Shown here piece after piece: positions 13,011-23,752 of a stretch of 64,000 bases of DNA. Position 1 is the stretch's first letter; each line of letters begins with the position of its first letter. The translations under genes and the position numbers were made by a program. The notes beneath the pieces were generated by a model. It saw only the letters and a program-made list of their open reading frames with translations. It was not told the DNA's origin and made no database searches. The DNA is from Solea solea (Eukaryota > Chordata > Actinopteri > Pleuronectiformes > Soleidae), in NCBI RefSeq assembly GCF_958295425.1, contig NC_081138.1:9350302-9414301 (forward strand). Reading direction: 5' to 3'.

Positions 13011-15341
13011 TTTTTGTAATAATTCCTAAAGGCATTAAGCCAGGAGTCAGATTTTTCTTTATGTGTATCAGGGACTAAGGTTGATCTAGGGTGCCGAGTT
13101 TCAGACCTGTGCAACCTTCGGAAAGGTCAAAGGTCAGACGTTCGGGTGTGTTTTTTGTAATAATTCCTAAAGGCATTAAGCCAGGAGTCTGATTTTTCCT
13201 TATGTGTATCAGGGACTAAGGCTGATCTACGGTGCCGAGTTTCAGACCTGTGCATTCTTCGGAAAGGTCAAAGGTCAGCCGTTTTGGTGTTTTTTGTAAT
13301 AATTCCTAAAGGCATTAAGCCAGGAGTCAGATTTTTCCTTATGTGTATCAGGGACTAAGGCTGATCTAGGGTGCCGAGTTTCAGACCTGTGCAACCTTCG
13401 GAAAGGTCAAAGGTCAGCCGTTCTGGTGTGTTTTTTGTAATAATTCCTAAAGGCATTAAGCCAGGAGTCAGATTTTTCCTTATGTGTATTAGAGACTAAG
13501 GCTGATCTAGGGTGCCGAGTTTCAGACCTGTGCAACCTTCGGAAAGGTCAAAGGTCAGCTGTTTGGGTGTGTTTTTTGTAATAATTCCTAAAGGCATTGA
13601 GCCAGGAGTCAGATTTTTCTTTATGTGTATTAGAGACTAAGGCTGATCTAGGGTGCCGAGTTTCAGACCTGTGCAACCTTCGGAAAGGTCAAAGGTCAGC
13701 CGTTTTGGTGTTTTTTGTAATAATTCCTAAAGGCATTAAGCCAGGAGTCAGATTTTTCCTTATGTGTATCAGGGACTAAGGCTGATCTAGGGTGCCGAGT
13801 TTCAGACCTGTGCAACTTTGGGAAAGGTCAAAGGTCAGCCGTTCTGGTGTGTTTTTTGTCATAATTCCTAAAGGCATTAAGTCAGGAGTCTGATTTTTCC
13901 GTATGTGTATCAAGGACTAAGGTTAATCCCGGGTGCCAAGTTTCAGACCTGTGCAACCTTCGTAAAGGTCAAAGGTCAGCTGTTTGGGTGTGTTTTTTGT
14001 AATAATTCCTAAAGGCATTGAGCCAGGAGTCTACTTTTTCCGTATGTGTATCAGGGACTAAGGCTCATCCAGGGTGCCGAGTTTCAGACCTGTGCAACCT
14101 TCGGAAAGGTCAAAGGTCAGCCGTTCGGGTGTGTTTTTTGTAATAATTCCTAAAGGCATTGAGCCAGGAGTCTAATCTTTCCGTATGTGTATCAGGGAGT
14201 AAGGCTAATCCAGGGTGAGGAGTTTCAGACCTGTGCAACCTTCGGAAAGGTCAATGGTCAGCCGTTCGGGAGTGTTTTTTGTAATAATTCCTAAAGGAAT
14301 TGAGCCAGGAGTCAGATTTTTCCGTGTGTGTATCAGGGACTGAGACTGATCTAGGGTGCCGAGTTTCAGACCTGTGCAACTTTGGAAAAGGTCAAAGGTC
14401 AGCTGTTTGGGTGTGTTTTTTGTAATAATTCCTAAAGGCATTGAGCCAGGAGTCTGATTTTTCCGTATGTGTATCAGGGACTAAGGTTAATCCCGGGTGC
14501 CGAGTTTCAGACCTGTGCAACCTTCGTAAAGGTCAAAGGTCAGCTGTTTGGGTGTGTTTTTTGTAATAATTCCTAAAGGCATTGAGCCAGGAGTCTGATT
14601 TTTCCTTATGTGTATCAGGGACTAAGGCTGATCTAGGGTGCCGAGTTTCAGACCTGTGCAACCTTCGGAAAGGTCAAAGGTCAGCTGTTTGTGTGTGTTT
14701 TTTGTAATAATTCCTAAAGCATTGAGCCAGGAGTCTGATTTTTCCGTATGTGTATCAGGGAGTAAGGCTATTCCAGGGTGAGGAGTTTCAGACCTGTGCA
14801 ACCTTCGGAAAGGTCAATGGTCAGCCGTTCGGGAGTGTTTTTTGTAATAATTCCTAAAGGAATTGAGCCAGGAGTCAGATTTTTCCGTGTGTGTATCAGG
14901 GACTGAGACTGATCTAGGGTGTCGAGTTTCAGACCTGTGCAACCTTGGAAAAGGTCAAAGGTCAGCTGTTTGGGTGTGTTTTTTGTAATAATTCCTAAAG
15001 GCATTGAGCCAGGAGTCTGATTTTTCCGTATGTGTATCAGGGACTAAGGTTAATCCCGGGTGCCGAGTTTCAGACCTGTGCAACCTTCGTAAAGGTCAAA
15101 GGTCAGCTGTTTGGGTGTGTTTTTTGTAATAATTCCTAAAGGCATTGAGCCAGGAGTCTAATTTTTCCGTATGTGTGTCATGGACTAAGGCTAATCCCGG
15201 GTGCCGAGTTTCAGACCTGTGCAACCTTGGGAAAGGTCAAAGGTCAGCCGTTCTGGTGTGTTTTTTGTCATAATTCCTAAAGGCATTAAGTCAGGAGCCT
15301 GATTTTTCCGTATGTGTATCAGGGACTAAGGCTGATCGAGG

Positions 15342-15670
15342 GTAGTTTAATCTTTTTTCTACTGTCCTATAATTTGAAGTTAACATCTTATAAGATATAT
15401 TTATATACCTTCAGTGTTTGATTTTGCAATGATTTCACTGTTTGGATGTGTTTTTCTATTTGTGTCTGTTTTTGTGCGCATTCAGCAGGAATACGGCTGT
15501 TTTCTGATTTTCTTCATTTTTCTACTGTCCCATAACATAAACCTCACAAATAAAGTTAACATCTTATAAGATATACTTCTGTACCTTCACTGTTTTATTT
15601 TGCAATGATTTCACTGTTTGGATGTGTTTTTCTATTTGTGTCTGTTTTTGTGCGCATTCAGCAGGGATAC
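15342..15670. repeat. Satellite B (176-bp family), left part
   Basis: An AT-rich tandem repeat unrelated to satellite A. Its landmarks are TCTACTGTCCCATAACATAA, CCTCACAAATAAAGTTAA, ATCTTATAAGATATA, TTTGCAATGATTTCACTG and GCGCATTCAGCAGGGATACGG. The first monomer after the A junction is a divergent form. The array is cut at 15670 by a LINE insertion and resumes at 17063. Confidence 0.9.
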
Positions 15671-16732
15671 CTCTCGCTGGCTCCCTGCACAGTCCCCAGC
15701 TGCCTGAAAACCGCCACCATTGTACCCATCCCCAAGGGGCCGTCGGTCAGTGGCCTGAATGACTACAGACCTGTGGCTCTCACTTCAACTGTGATGAAGT
15801 GCTTTGAGAGACTGGTTCTGAGGCACATAAAATCCCTGTTGCCTCCCGGCCTCGATCAGCACCAATTCACGTACAGAGCCAACAGGTCCACAGGGGACGC
15901 CATTAACACAGCCCTCCACACAGTGTGTAAACACCTTGAACACTCTGGCAGTTACTTGAGGATGTTGTTTGTGGACTTCAGTTCTGCTTTCAACACACTT
16001 GTTCCGAGCAGACTGCTGTCCAAGCTGCGCGGTCTGGGAATCGGCGAGCACACCTGCAGATGGATCAGAGACTTTCTCACTGATCGCCTGCAGTCAGTCA
16101 GGCTGGGGGACCACCAGTCCTCAATCCTGTCTGTGAGCACCGGGGCTCCCCAGGGCTGTGTGCTCAGTCCAATGCTGTACACCCTGTACACCCATGACTG
16201 CGCACCAATCCACAGCAGCAACGTCCTTGTGAAATTTGCAGATGACACCACTGTGGTGGGGCTGATTGAAAACGGTGACGAGACAGCCTACAGGGAGGAG
16301 GTCCGGAACCTCGCTGCCTGGTGCTCCCTCAATAACCTGGCACTCAACTCCTCAAAAACAAAGGAGTTGGTGCTGGACTTCAGGAGAGGGAATGAGTTTC
16401 TTGCTCCTCTTCTCATTGGGGGAGACCTGGTGGAGAGGGTCAGTGACTTCAGGTTTCTGGGAACATACATTTCTCAGGACCTCACATGGAGGACTAACAC
16501 CAATGCCCTTGTGAAAAAGGCACAGCAGCGCCTGTACTTTTTGAGGTCACTGAGAAGGGTCAACGTGTCCCGGGACCTGCTGCTGTCCTTCTACAGGTGC
16601 TCTGTGGAGAGCATCCTCACCCACAACATCTTGGTGTGGTTCAGGAGCAGCTCTCAGGCTGACAAGAAGACTCTGGAAAGAGTCAGAAAGTCAGCACAGG
16701 GCACCATAGGAGTGCAGCTGTCCTCTCTGTAG
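15605..16732 (+). CDS. Chimeric ORF: satellite-B leader fused to a LINE reverse-transcriptase fragment (375 codons)
   Basis: Codons 1-22 are satellite-B sequence; from codon 23 the frame is the reverse-transcriptase domain of an L2/CR1/Jockey-type non-LTR retrotransposon. Visible RT blocks are [11 protein letters not shown] near residue 51, [10 protein letters not shown] near 121, [10 protein letters not shown] near 181 and the catalytic FADD at 211-214. Thumb-like sequence with [13 protein letters not shown] follows. The endonuclease domain and the first RT block are missing through 5' truncation. The frame ends at TAG 16730-16732, where relatives have a Gln codon in a LQDIY-type motif. Beyond it the conserved C-terminal part is largely deleted, though RFANTFYPSAIRVLN-like codons remain near 16758-16800. 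This is a dead fragment, not a host gene, although the open frame is unusually long and in frame with the satellite start codon. Confidence 0.9.
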   Translation: MISLFGCVFLFVSVFVRIQQGYLSLAPCTVPSCLKTATIVPIPKGPSVSGLNDYRPVALTSTVMKCFERLVLRHIKSLLPPGLDQHQFTYRANRSTGDAINTALHTVCKHLEHSGSYLRMLFVDFSSAFNTLVPSRLLSKLRGLGIGEHTCRWIRDFLTDRLQSVRLGDHQSSILSVSTGAPQGCVLSPMLYTLYTHDCAPIHSSNVLVKFADDTTVVGLIENGDETAYREEVRNLAAWCSLNNLALNSSKTKELVLDFRRGNEFLAPLLIGGDLVERVSDFRFLGTYISQDLTWRTNTNALVKKAQQRLYFLRSLRRVNVSRDLLLSFYRCSVESILTHNILVWFRSSSQADKKTLERVRKSAQGTIGVQLSSL

Positions 16733-17062
16733 GACATCTACGACACCAGGTGTCCTCTAGGTTTGCGAACACCTTTTACCCAAGTGCAATAAGAGTGCTT
16801 AACACTAAGTAACTCTTCCAAACTGTGCAATATTCTTACACTTCGTACCCGTGCAATATACACACCCCACATACACCCACTCTGCTGTACAATGTACTGT
16901 AAATACTTGAATACTTTTTTTTACATTTCCTTCTAATTTTGTCGAAGGTGTTGGTGCACTGTTTCGTTTTTCTTCTCCACTCTTATCTTCACTTGCACTA
17001 CTAGAACTGTCCTTTAATCTCGTTGTACACTGTATAATGACAATAAAGGTGATTCTCCTTCT
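15671..17062 (+). mobile_element. 5'-truncated L2/CR1-type LINE inserted in satellite B
   Basis: The satellite-B motif GCAGGGATACGGCTG is split: GATAC at 15666-15670 precedes the insert and GATAC at 17063-17067 follows it, a 5-bp target-site duplication. The insert holds the RT fragment, an AT-rich 3' UTR and the terminal ACACTGTATAATGACAATAAAGG. The same type of tail (ACAATGACAATAAAG) ends the LINE fragment near 38860, so both belong to one lineage. Confidence 0.9.
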
Positions 17063-17434
17063 GATACGGCTGTTTTCTGATTTTTTTCATTTTTCTACTG
17101 TCCCATAACATAAACCTCACAAATAAAGTTAAAATCTTATAAGATATAGTTTTATACCCTCAGTGTTTGATTTTGCAATGATTTCACTGTTTGGATGTGT
17201 TTTTGTATTTGTGTCTGTTTTTGTGCGCGTTAAGCAGGGATACGGCTGTTTTCTGATTTTTTTCATTTTTCTACTGTCCCATGACATAAACCTCACAAAT
17301 AAAGTTAAAATCTTATAAGATATAGTTATTTACCTTCAGTGTTTGATTTTACAATAATTTCACCGTTTGGATGTGTTTTTCTATTTGTGTCTGTTTTTTG
17401 CCCATTCAGCAGGGATACGGCTGTTTTCTGATTT
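17063..17434. repeat. Satellite B, about two monomers
   Basis: The B array resumes immediately after the LINE. The ACTGTCCCAT landmark recurs near 17096 and 17273. The block ends in GGCTGTTTTCTGATTTTTTG, which runs directly into TAATAATTCC of satellite A, so the B-to-A switch lies in a shared T-rich run. Confidence 0.9.
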
Positions 17435-17652
17435 TTTGTAATAATTCCTAAAGGCATTGAGCCAGGAGTCTGATTTTTCTGTATGTCTATCATGGACTAA
17501 GGCTAATCCCGGGTGCCGAGTTTCAGACCTGTGCAACCTTGGGAAAGCTCAAAGGTCAGCCATTCTGGTGTGTTTTTTGTCATAATTCCGAAAGGCATTA
17601 AGTCAGGAGTCTGATTTTTCTGTATGTGTATCAGGGACTAAGGCTGATCGAG
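17435..17652. repeat. Satellite A, short island of about 1.5 monomers
   Basis: TAATAATTCCTAAAGGCATTGAGCC begins mid-monomer. The second unit has the variants GTCATAATTCC, GCATTAAGTCAGG and GGCTGATCGAGG. These same variants mark the last A monomer before satellite B at about 15240-15340 and 19605-19700. Confidence 0.9.
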
Positions 17653-18520
17653 GATATTTTAATCTTTTTTCTACTGTCCTTTAATATGAAGTTAACATCT
17701 TATAAGATATATTTATGTACCCTCAGTGTTTGAATTTATAATGATTTCACTGTTTGGATGTGTTTTTCGATTTGTGTCTGTTTTTGTGCGCATTCAGCAG
17801 GGATACGGCTGTTTTCTGATTTTTTTCATTTTTCTACTGTCCCATAACATAAACCTCACAAATAAAGTTAACATCTTATGAGATATAGTTATATACCTTC
17901 AGTGTTTGATTTTGCAATGATTTCACTGTTTGGATGTGTTTTTCTATATTGTGTCTGTTTGTGTCTGTTTTTGTGCACATTCAGTGTTTTCTGATTTTTT
18001 TAATTTTTCTACTGTCCCATAACATAAACCTCACAAATAGAGTTAACATCTTATAAGATATAGATATATACCTTCAGTGTTTGATTTTGCAATGATTTCA
18101 CTGTTTGGATGTGTTTTTCTATATTGTGTCTGTTTTTGTGCGCGTTAAGCAGGGATACGGCTGTTTTCTGATTTTTTTCATTTTTCTACTGTCCCATAAC
18201 ATAAACCTCACAAATAAAGTTAACATCTTATAAGAAATAGTTATATACCTTCAGTGTTTGAATTACGCTGAGATAAGGCTATTCCCAGATTTTTTTTCCT
18301 ATTGGTGTCTTTCTGTGTGCACATTACGCTGAGATAAGGCTATTTCCAGAGTTTTTCTACTGTCCCATAATATAAACCTCACAAACGGAGTTAACATGTA
18401 TAATTGATAAATGATATGCTTCTTTACCATTAGTGTTTGAGTTTGCAATGATTTCATTGTTTGGATTTGTTTTTCTATTGATGTCTTTCTGTGTGTGCAT
18501 TACACTGAGATAAGGCTATT
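17653..18520. repeat. Satellite B, with divergent monomers at the right side
   Basis: Tandem B monomers continue with landmarks near 17840, 18017 and 18187. From about 18250 they grade into a diverged form containing ATTACGCTGAGATAAGGCTATT, repeated at 18264, 18325 and, as a variant, near 18488. Monomer length varies because of small deletions. Confidence 0.85.
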
Positions 18521-18786
18521 TCCGGGACGCGGCACGAGACTTGCGTCGTTCCGCTCGTCTTGGAACCCCAAACGACATATGAAATTTCACACTCCTGCGA
18601 CCTGTAGAAATGTACTTCCTCCAAAACTTCCACTCTGGCCAAAGGGTCTAAGACTGTATAGAGTCTGACACGACCTGTTTTCAGTTTTTGGACACAGGGT
18701 TTTTTTTCCCCCGGCCAAAAAAGACTGCCCAAAAGACAGTCTGTAAAATTCTAACGTAAAAAAGGTGGGAAACTGTCTTTTCTTCA
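18521..18786. other. Non-satellite island between satellite blocks
   Basis: About 265 bp starting GGACGCGGCACGAGACTTGC, more GC-rich than its neighbours and without a 141- or 176-bp relative in the window. A minus-strand open frame of 85 codons crosses it but starts in the following satellite-like sequence and has no recognisable domain. At 18782 it runs into a diverged satellite-A monomer (CAATAATTCCTAAAGGCAATGAG). It may be flanking DNA trapped during array growth or a separate dispersed repeat; I cannot assign it. Confidence 0.5.
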
Positions 18787-19700
18787 ATAATTCCTAAAGG
18801 CAATGAGCCAGGATGCTAATTTCTCTGTATGTGTATCAGGGACTCCTGGCTGATCCAGGGTGCCGAGTTTCAGACCTGTGCAACCTTCGGAAAGGTCAAA
18901 GGTCAGCCGTTCGGGAGTGTTTTTTATAATAATTCCTAAAGACAATGAGCCAGGATGCTGATTTCACTGTATGTGTATCAAGGACCGTAGCTAATCCAGG
19001 GTTCCAAGTTTCAGACCTGTGCAACCTTGGGAAAGGTCAAAGGTCAGCCGTTCTGGTGTGTTTTTTGTAATAATTCCTAAAAGCATTGAGTCAGGAGTCA
19101 GATTTTTCCGTATGTGTATCAAGGACTAAGACTGATCTAGGGTGCCGAATTTCAGACCTGTGCAACCTTGGGAAAGGTCAAAGGTTAGCTGTTTGGGTGT
19201 GTTTTTTGTAATAATTCCTAAAGGCATTGAGCCAGGAGTCTAATTTTTCCGTATGTGTATCAAGGACTATGGCTAATCCAGGGTGCCGAGTTTCAGACCT
19301 GTGCAATCTTCGGAAAGGTCAAAGGTCAGCTGTTTAGGTGTGTTTTTTGTAATAATTCCTAAAGGCATTGAGCCAGGAGTCAGATTTTTCCGTATGTCTA
19401 TCATGGACTAAGGCTAATCCCGGGTGCCGAGTTTCAGACCTGTGCAACCTTCGGAAAGGTCAAAGGTCAGCCGTTTGGGTGTGTTTTTTGTAATTATTCC
19501 TAAAGGCATTGAGCCAGGAGTCAGATTTTTCCGTATGTGTATCAGGGACTAAGACTGATTTAGGGTGCCGAGTTTCAGACCTGTGCAACCTTGGGAAAGG
19601 TCAAAGGTCAGCCGTTCTGGTGTGTTTTTTGTCATAATTCCTAAAGGCATTAAGTCAGGAGTCTGATTTTTCCGTATGTGTATCAGGGACTAAGGCTGAT
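18787..19700. repeat. Satellite A, diverged island of about 6.5 monomers
   Basis: Period 141 bp with AAAGGTCAAAGGTCAGC landmarks near 18892, 19034, 19316, 19458 and 19598. The first two monomers are the most diverged (GACAATGAGCCAGGATGCTGATTTC). The last has the junction-type variants GTCATAATTCC, ATTAAGTCAGG and GATCGAGGG. Confidence 0.93.
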
Positions 19701-20860
19701 CGAGGGTATTTTAATCTTTTTTCTACTGTCCTATAATATGAAGTTCACATCTTATAAGATATATTTATGTACCCTCAGTGTTTGAATTTATAATGATTTC
19801 ACTGTTTGGATGTGTTTTTCTATTTGTGTCTGTTTTTGTGCGCATTCAGCAGGAATATGGCTGTTTTCTGATTTTTTTCATTTTTCTACTGTCCCATAAC
19901 ATAAACCTCACAAATAAAGTTAAAATCTTATAAGATATAGTTATATACCTTCAGTGTTTGATTTTGCAATGATTTCACTGTTTGGATGTGTTTTTCTATT
20001 TGTGTCTGTTTTTGTGCACGTTAAGCAGGGATACGGCTGTTTTCTGATTTTTTTCATTTTTCTACTGTCCAATAACATAAACCTCACAAATAAAGTTAAA
20101 ATCTTATAAGATATAGTTATATACCTTCAGTGTTTGATTTTGCAATGATTTCACTGTTTGGATGTGTTTTTCTATTTGTGTCTGTTTTTGTGCGCATTCA
20201 GCAGGAATATGGCTGTTTTCTGATTTTTTTCATTTTTCTACTGTCCCATAACATAAACCTCACAAATAAAGTTAAAATCTTATAAGATATAGTTATATAC
20301 CTTCAGTGTTTGATTTTGCAATGATTTCACTGTTTGGATGTGTTTTTCTATTTGTGTCTGTTTTTGTGCACGTTAAGCAGGGATACGGCTGTTTTCTGAT
20401 TTTTTTAAATTTTTCTACTCTCCCATAACATAAACCTCACAAATAAAGTTAAAATCTTATAAGATATAGTTATATACCTTCAGTGTTTGATTTTGCAATG
20501 ATTTCACTGTTTGGATGTGTTTTTCTATTTGTGTCTGTTTTTGTGCACGTTAAGCAGGGATACGGCTGTTTTCTGATTTTTTTCATTTTTCTACTGTCCC
20601 ATAACATAAACCTCACAAATAAAGTTAAAATCTTATAAGATATATTTATATACCTTCAGTGTTTGATTTTGCAATGATTTCACTGTTTGGATGTGTTTTT
20701 CTATTTGTGTCTGTTTTTGTGTGCACAATACGTTGAGATAAGGCTATTTCTGGATTTTTTTCTTTGTTCTACTGTCTCATTCATATAAGCCTAAAAAAAT
20801 CAAGCTAACACATATTAATATTTACTTCTATACCGCTAGTGTTGGATTTTACATAAACAT
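19701..20860. repeat. Satellite B, right block of about six monomers
   Basis: Homogeneous monomers with the TACTGTCCCAT landmark near 19888, 20064, 20240, 20416 and 20593 give a 176-bp period. Some monomers carry GTGCACGTTAAGCAGGG and others GTGCGCATTCAGCAGG, alternating as a dimer near 19840-20370. The last unit, from 20725, is decayed (TGCACAATACGTTGAGATAAGG), marking the array edge. Confidence 0.9.
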
Positions 20861-21640
20861 TTGTGATGAAGATTGGCTAAACATGTTGAGAATACATCAC
20901 ATATCCACTAGTTCTCGGTTATAGAGTGAGTTGTCCTGGAAACATTCAATTCAATAAAATGTACCTTTTTGGAGAGCCTGTAGAGAATTTAATGAAAGTC
21001 TCGCACATTTTTTGACTGTAACCCCACTTCAACACAGTCAATTCATAAACTAATAAAAGGATGTATACATCATCACAAATATCCAATTGTGATGATTACC
21101 ATGTTTTGTTGTGAAAAATTGAGCTTTGACCCTGGATTACTCCAAAAGTATACAGTTTAAGTATGTCAATTTCTTGCCTATGATAAACAAGTGGTACTGA
21201 GTCCAGTGAAACCATAAACTACTAATGAAAAACAAGGACTTTGACTCCATCAAATGTTTCATGTGTACTTCATACACATGAAATATGAAGTTCTTTTGTA
21301 TTATTAGTTTATGATGTGACTTTCATTGGACGGAGTACCTCTCATACTTCATACACATGTAATATGATGTACTTTTACTCTGTACTTTTTGAGTAATCAG
21401 GGTAATCCATGTTCACTTTTTGCAACAAAAATTAAGGTAATCATCCATTTTTGATGAAGTATAAAATCCTTATTTTTTATTAGTAGTTTATGATTTCACT
21501 TTCATTTTGCTCAGTACCACCTACTTATACTAGTAGAAGTACTTTTTGGGTAATCCAGGTTCAAAATTCACTTTTTGCAACAGAAATTAGGGTAATCATC
21601 CATTTTGATGCAGGACTGATGCAGAAAATTAAATGTTATA
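20861..21640. repeat. Dispersed AT-rich repeat with inverted copies
   Basis: The segment near 21120-21240 (GAGCTTTGACCCTGGATTAC, then GTGGTACTGAGTCCAGTGAA) reappears in inverted orientation at about 21380-21610 (GAGTAATCAGGGTAATCC and CACTTTTTGCAACAAAAATT). Same-family copies lie at 30225-30500 and 32440-32690. Shared words include GTATACAGT, GGTACTGAG, TTGTTGCAAAAAGTGAAC and AAACTACTAAT. No coding capacity is visible. It is probably a non-autonomous element or palindromic minisatellite. Confidence 0.7.
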
Positions 21641-22384
21641 TATAAATATTAATCTGTAATGTTTTTATTACAACAATTATGCCAACCAATGATACAAGTG
21701 TAAGGTGAAAAAAGGGGAGGTTTATTTCAGCTACTACTGTAGCTGTAAAATAATTATCGACCATCATCACACTTCAGCCAAGTAATTTAATTACCACCAC
21801 TGCAGCAGTGGATTTATACCCAAAACGTTAACTGGTTAGTGTCTGCTCAGCAGGTGGATGAACATGTAATGGAGTTGCAGCATCAGTCTCTGACCAAGGA
21901 ATTACTGTCGAAGTTGGTGGTAGAGGGAGGCTATTGACATGTCAAAAGGAAGATGCTCAAAAATTTAGAGGTAAGTGAAATTTTACATTATTATATAATG
22001 AGCTAAACTTAGCAGGCCAAAAGGTCACCGCAGCTCTGCCTCAAAATCCTGTTGACTAATGAGGCTAATATCTGGCATATTATACTTTACCCATTCCCAC
22101 ACCCCTTTTTCTTTTTTGCTTTAGTTTTTATTAACAGTTTTTTTATACAGGTGAAAAGACTACATTATAAAAAATATAGTGGGAGTTACAGTCAAAGCGA
22201 TCCGTCTATGTCCCTGTTTTCTTCTACTCAATCAACTAACTTTCCTGTGGTCTATGTCGCTATTCTGGTCTTAAATATTTTGTCCATTTTATCCATTTTT
22301 CTTCAAACTGAGTTTCCTGTTCCATGTTTTTTTTAATTATTTTTAACCATATTTTGTATGTGAACATCGTGATTGATTCTATTT
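21641..22384. other. Intergenic sequence, no feature recognised
   Basis: AT-rich DNA. A 94-codon plus-strand frame at 22052 is hydrophobic and rich in Phe and Ser, but it has no domain, splice context or family resemblance that I can see, so it is not called a gene. Confidence 0.6.
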
Positions 22385-22815
22385 AGGGTTCGAGCAACAA
22401 GGTTGCAAGAACCCTATTGAAACCGTAAGGATTCTTCTTCTTCTTCCTCAAAGTAAATCCCATTTTGAGGCCCTGAACATGCCCCAAAACTCACCAAATT
22501 GCAACCCCATCAGACCTGGTGTAAAATTACATATATAAGTGGTTTGAGGGAATGTGCGTCAAAAAATGAAAGTGGGCGGGCCTAAAAACTGACGCAAAAA
22601 ACTTGCATTAGTACACAAACAAAACTTGGTACACAAGTTCATTAGGTGGGGACGGTCAAAAAAGTCGATGACAACTTCCCTGTGAATTCTACAGGAAGGC
22701 TGCCATCTTGGATTGCACGCCAAATCAGAGGCGATTTTGGCCATTTCGCGCCCATGGTATTTGAACAAATTACTCCTAGAGCTTTCATAAGATCACCTTC
22801 AAACCAGTTGAGGAT
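22385..22815 (+). repeat. Dispersed repeat of a widespread teleost type
   Basis: It begins AGGGTTCGAGCAACAAGG and continues with AGAACCCTATTG, a TTCTTCTTCTTCTTCC run, TTTTGAGGCCCTGAACATGCCC, AACTCACCAAATT and AAGTGGGCGGGCC. I recognise this arrangement as a high-copy repeat common in bony-fish genomes, but I cannot name the Repbase entry. Only one copy lies in the window. It has no ORF. Confidence 0.6.
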
Positions 22816-23149
22816 CTAAAGGTATCAAAAACTTTTCAATAAGTATCATTGAAAAAAAAATGACATTGACAGCAGTGAATTACTAATTTTAAGCATACAA
22901 GTAATTAAAAGTATTTGAACATTACATTGCCTTTACATATAATATGGGCTATATTAATCCTAGCTGCATCAAGTGTAAAACTTGACTAAGATTGGTTAGA
23001 TTAGTAATCTCACAATTCTCAGAGTTCAATTCTTCTTCAAGGGTTAGTCACAATATGCTAAGGATTTATGCCAGCTTGCAAAGTTTCAAAGGAGTATGCA
23101 AAGCTACAATATTGGTCACTAGTTAAATGATGAAACTCATGAAATATAG

Positions 23150-23752
23150 TGGAAGAAAATGTGTAAATATAAATATAAATACATCTCCATGGACAGTTGG
23201 GATATCCGTAGGCCGTACACGATTTCTTCTCCTGCATTTACTTTTGTGATTGCAAATGCACAGAGATGTGGGCTTTTCTATTCATCGAGGATTTGATGGT
23301 TACATAGACACAGACAAGAATCAATCACATTCTGTGTTAATTTGAAATAATATTTATACTGTTCAGTATAGTATTGTATATGGTATAATTGAAACACATG
23401 ATAAATAAACATGGTGACTATACAACTTACTAGTTTTATTGTGCAGTTTGGTGAGATGTGATCGTCATTTATGAATCTCCCAAGTTTTGCTGTTTCCTTA
23501 CTGCCATCTACACTGCACAGTGAAACTTTTTTTTTCAGTTTAGAAACATTGTAAAACACAGCTGAATAATCTCAAGAAGTTAGAATATTATTACAATTGT
23601 CTTACCAGAAAGTCTGTCCCTGAAAAGAGTAGAAATACAAAAATGCTGCATCTGATAACAGGGCCTTTCCTTCTGAGCCGGAGATAATCCTCTGATGTAC
23701 TCGAGCAAGAATTCTCCTGGCTCAATAATTGTGGTGGCAAACACACCATAAC
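23150..23752 (-). pseudogene. KMT5A/SET8-like SET-domain methyltransferase fragment, frameshifted
   Basis: Three exon-like blocks on the minus strand encode consecutive parts of a SET domain resembling histone H4K20 methyltransferase KMT5A. Block 1 (23752-23606) has acceptor TTTTCAG and donor GTAAG. It reads GYGVFATTIIEPGEFLLEY, after which the SET-like sequence (ISGSEG, LLSDAAFLYFY) continues in another frame, so a frameshift lies near 23700. Block 2 (23512-23431; acceptor GTGCAG, donor GTAAGT) reads VDGSKETAKLGRFINDDH then SPNC, matching the conserved NDDHKSPNC-type motif. The block 1-2 phase match rebuilds a Cys codon. Block 3 (about 23280-23150) has PHLCAFAITKVNAGEEIVYG, after which a frameshift puts YPNCPWR in another frame. 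Block 3 lacks a clear acceptor. It is probably a decayed copy of a multi-copy fish KMT5A-like gene. Confidence 0.8.

Larger units (their letters stand above)
1..15341. repeat. Satellite A: tandem array of a 141-bp monomer, about 108 copies
   Basis: Monomer starts (AAAGGTCAAAGGTCAG) fall at 1, 142, 283 and 424, giving a 141-bp period; one subtype carrying GATTGTTTCTG is 142 bp. Every monomer contains TTTTTTGTAATAATTCC, then GAGCCAGGAGTC, then GTATGTGTATCAGGG and GTTTCAGACCTGTGCAACCTT. Subtypes are told apart by diagnostic bases, for example CAGCCGTTCGGG, CAGCAGTTCGGG or CAGCTGTTTGGG, and TCTACTTTTTCC or TCAGATTTTTCC. Monomers before about 13000 differ mainly by these shared variants; those from 13030 to 13900 carry extra changes such as GCATTAAGCC and a 4-bp deletion in GTGTGTTTTTT, as expected at an older array margin. 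No open frame in it shows protein-like content. I do not recognise the family by name. Confidence 0.97.

Noticed and set aside
1..15341. CRISPR-like regular repetition
   Set aside because: The whole 141-bp unit is repeated with no unique spacers; the DNA is eukaryotic.
15785..16251. Antisense frames over the LINE RT (88 and 99 codons)
   Set aside because: Shadows of the sense RT frame, which has clear RT motifs.
18475..18732. 85-codon minus frame in the non-satellite island
   Set aside because: Starts and ends in repeat-like DNA, no domain, low confidence of coding.
22052..22336. 94-codon hydrophobic plus frame
   Set aside because: Composition follows the T-rich sequence; no splice sites, family or start context to support it.
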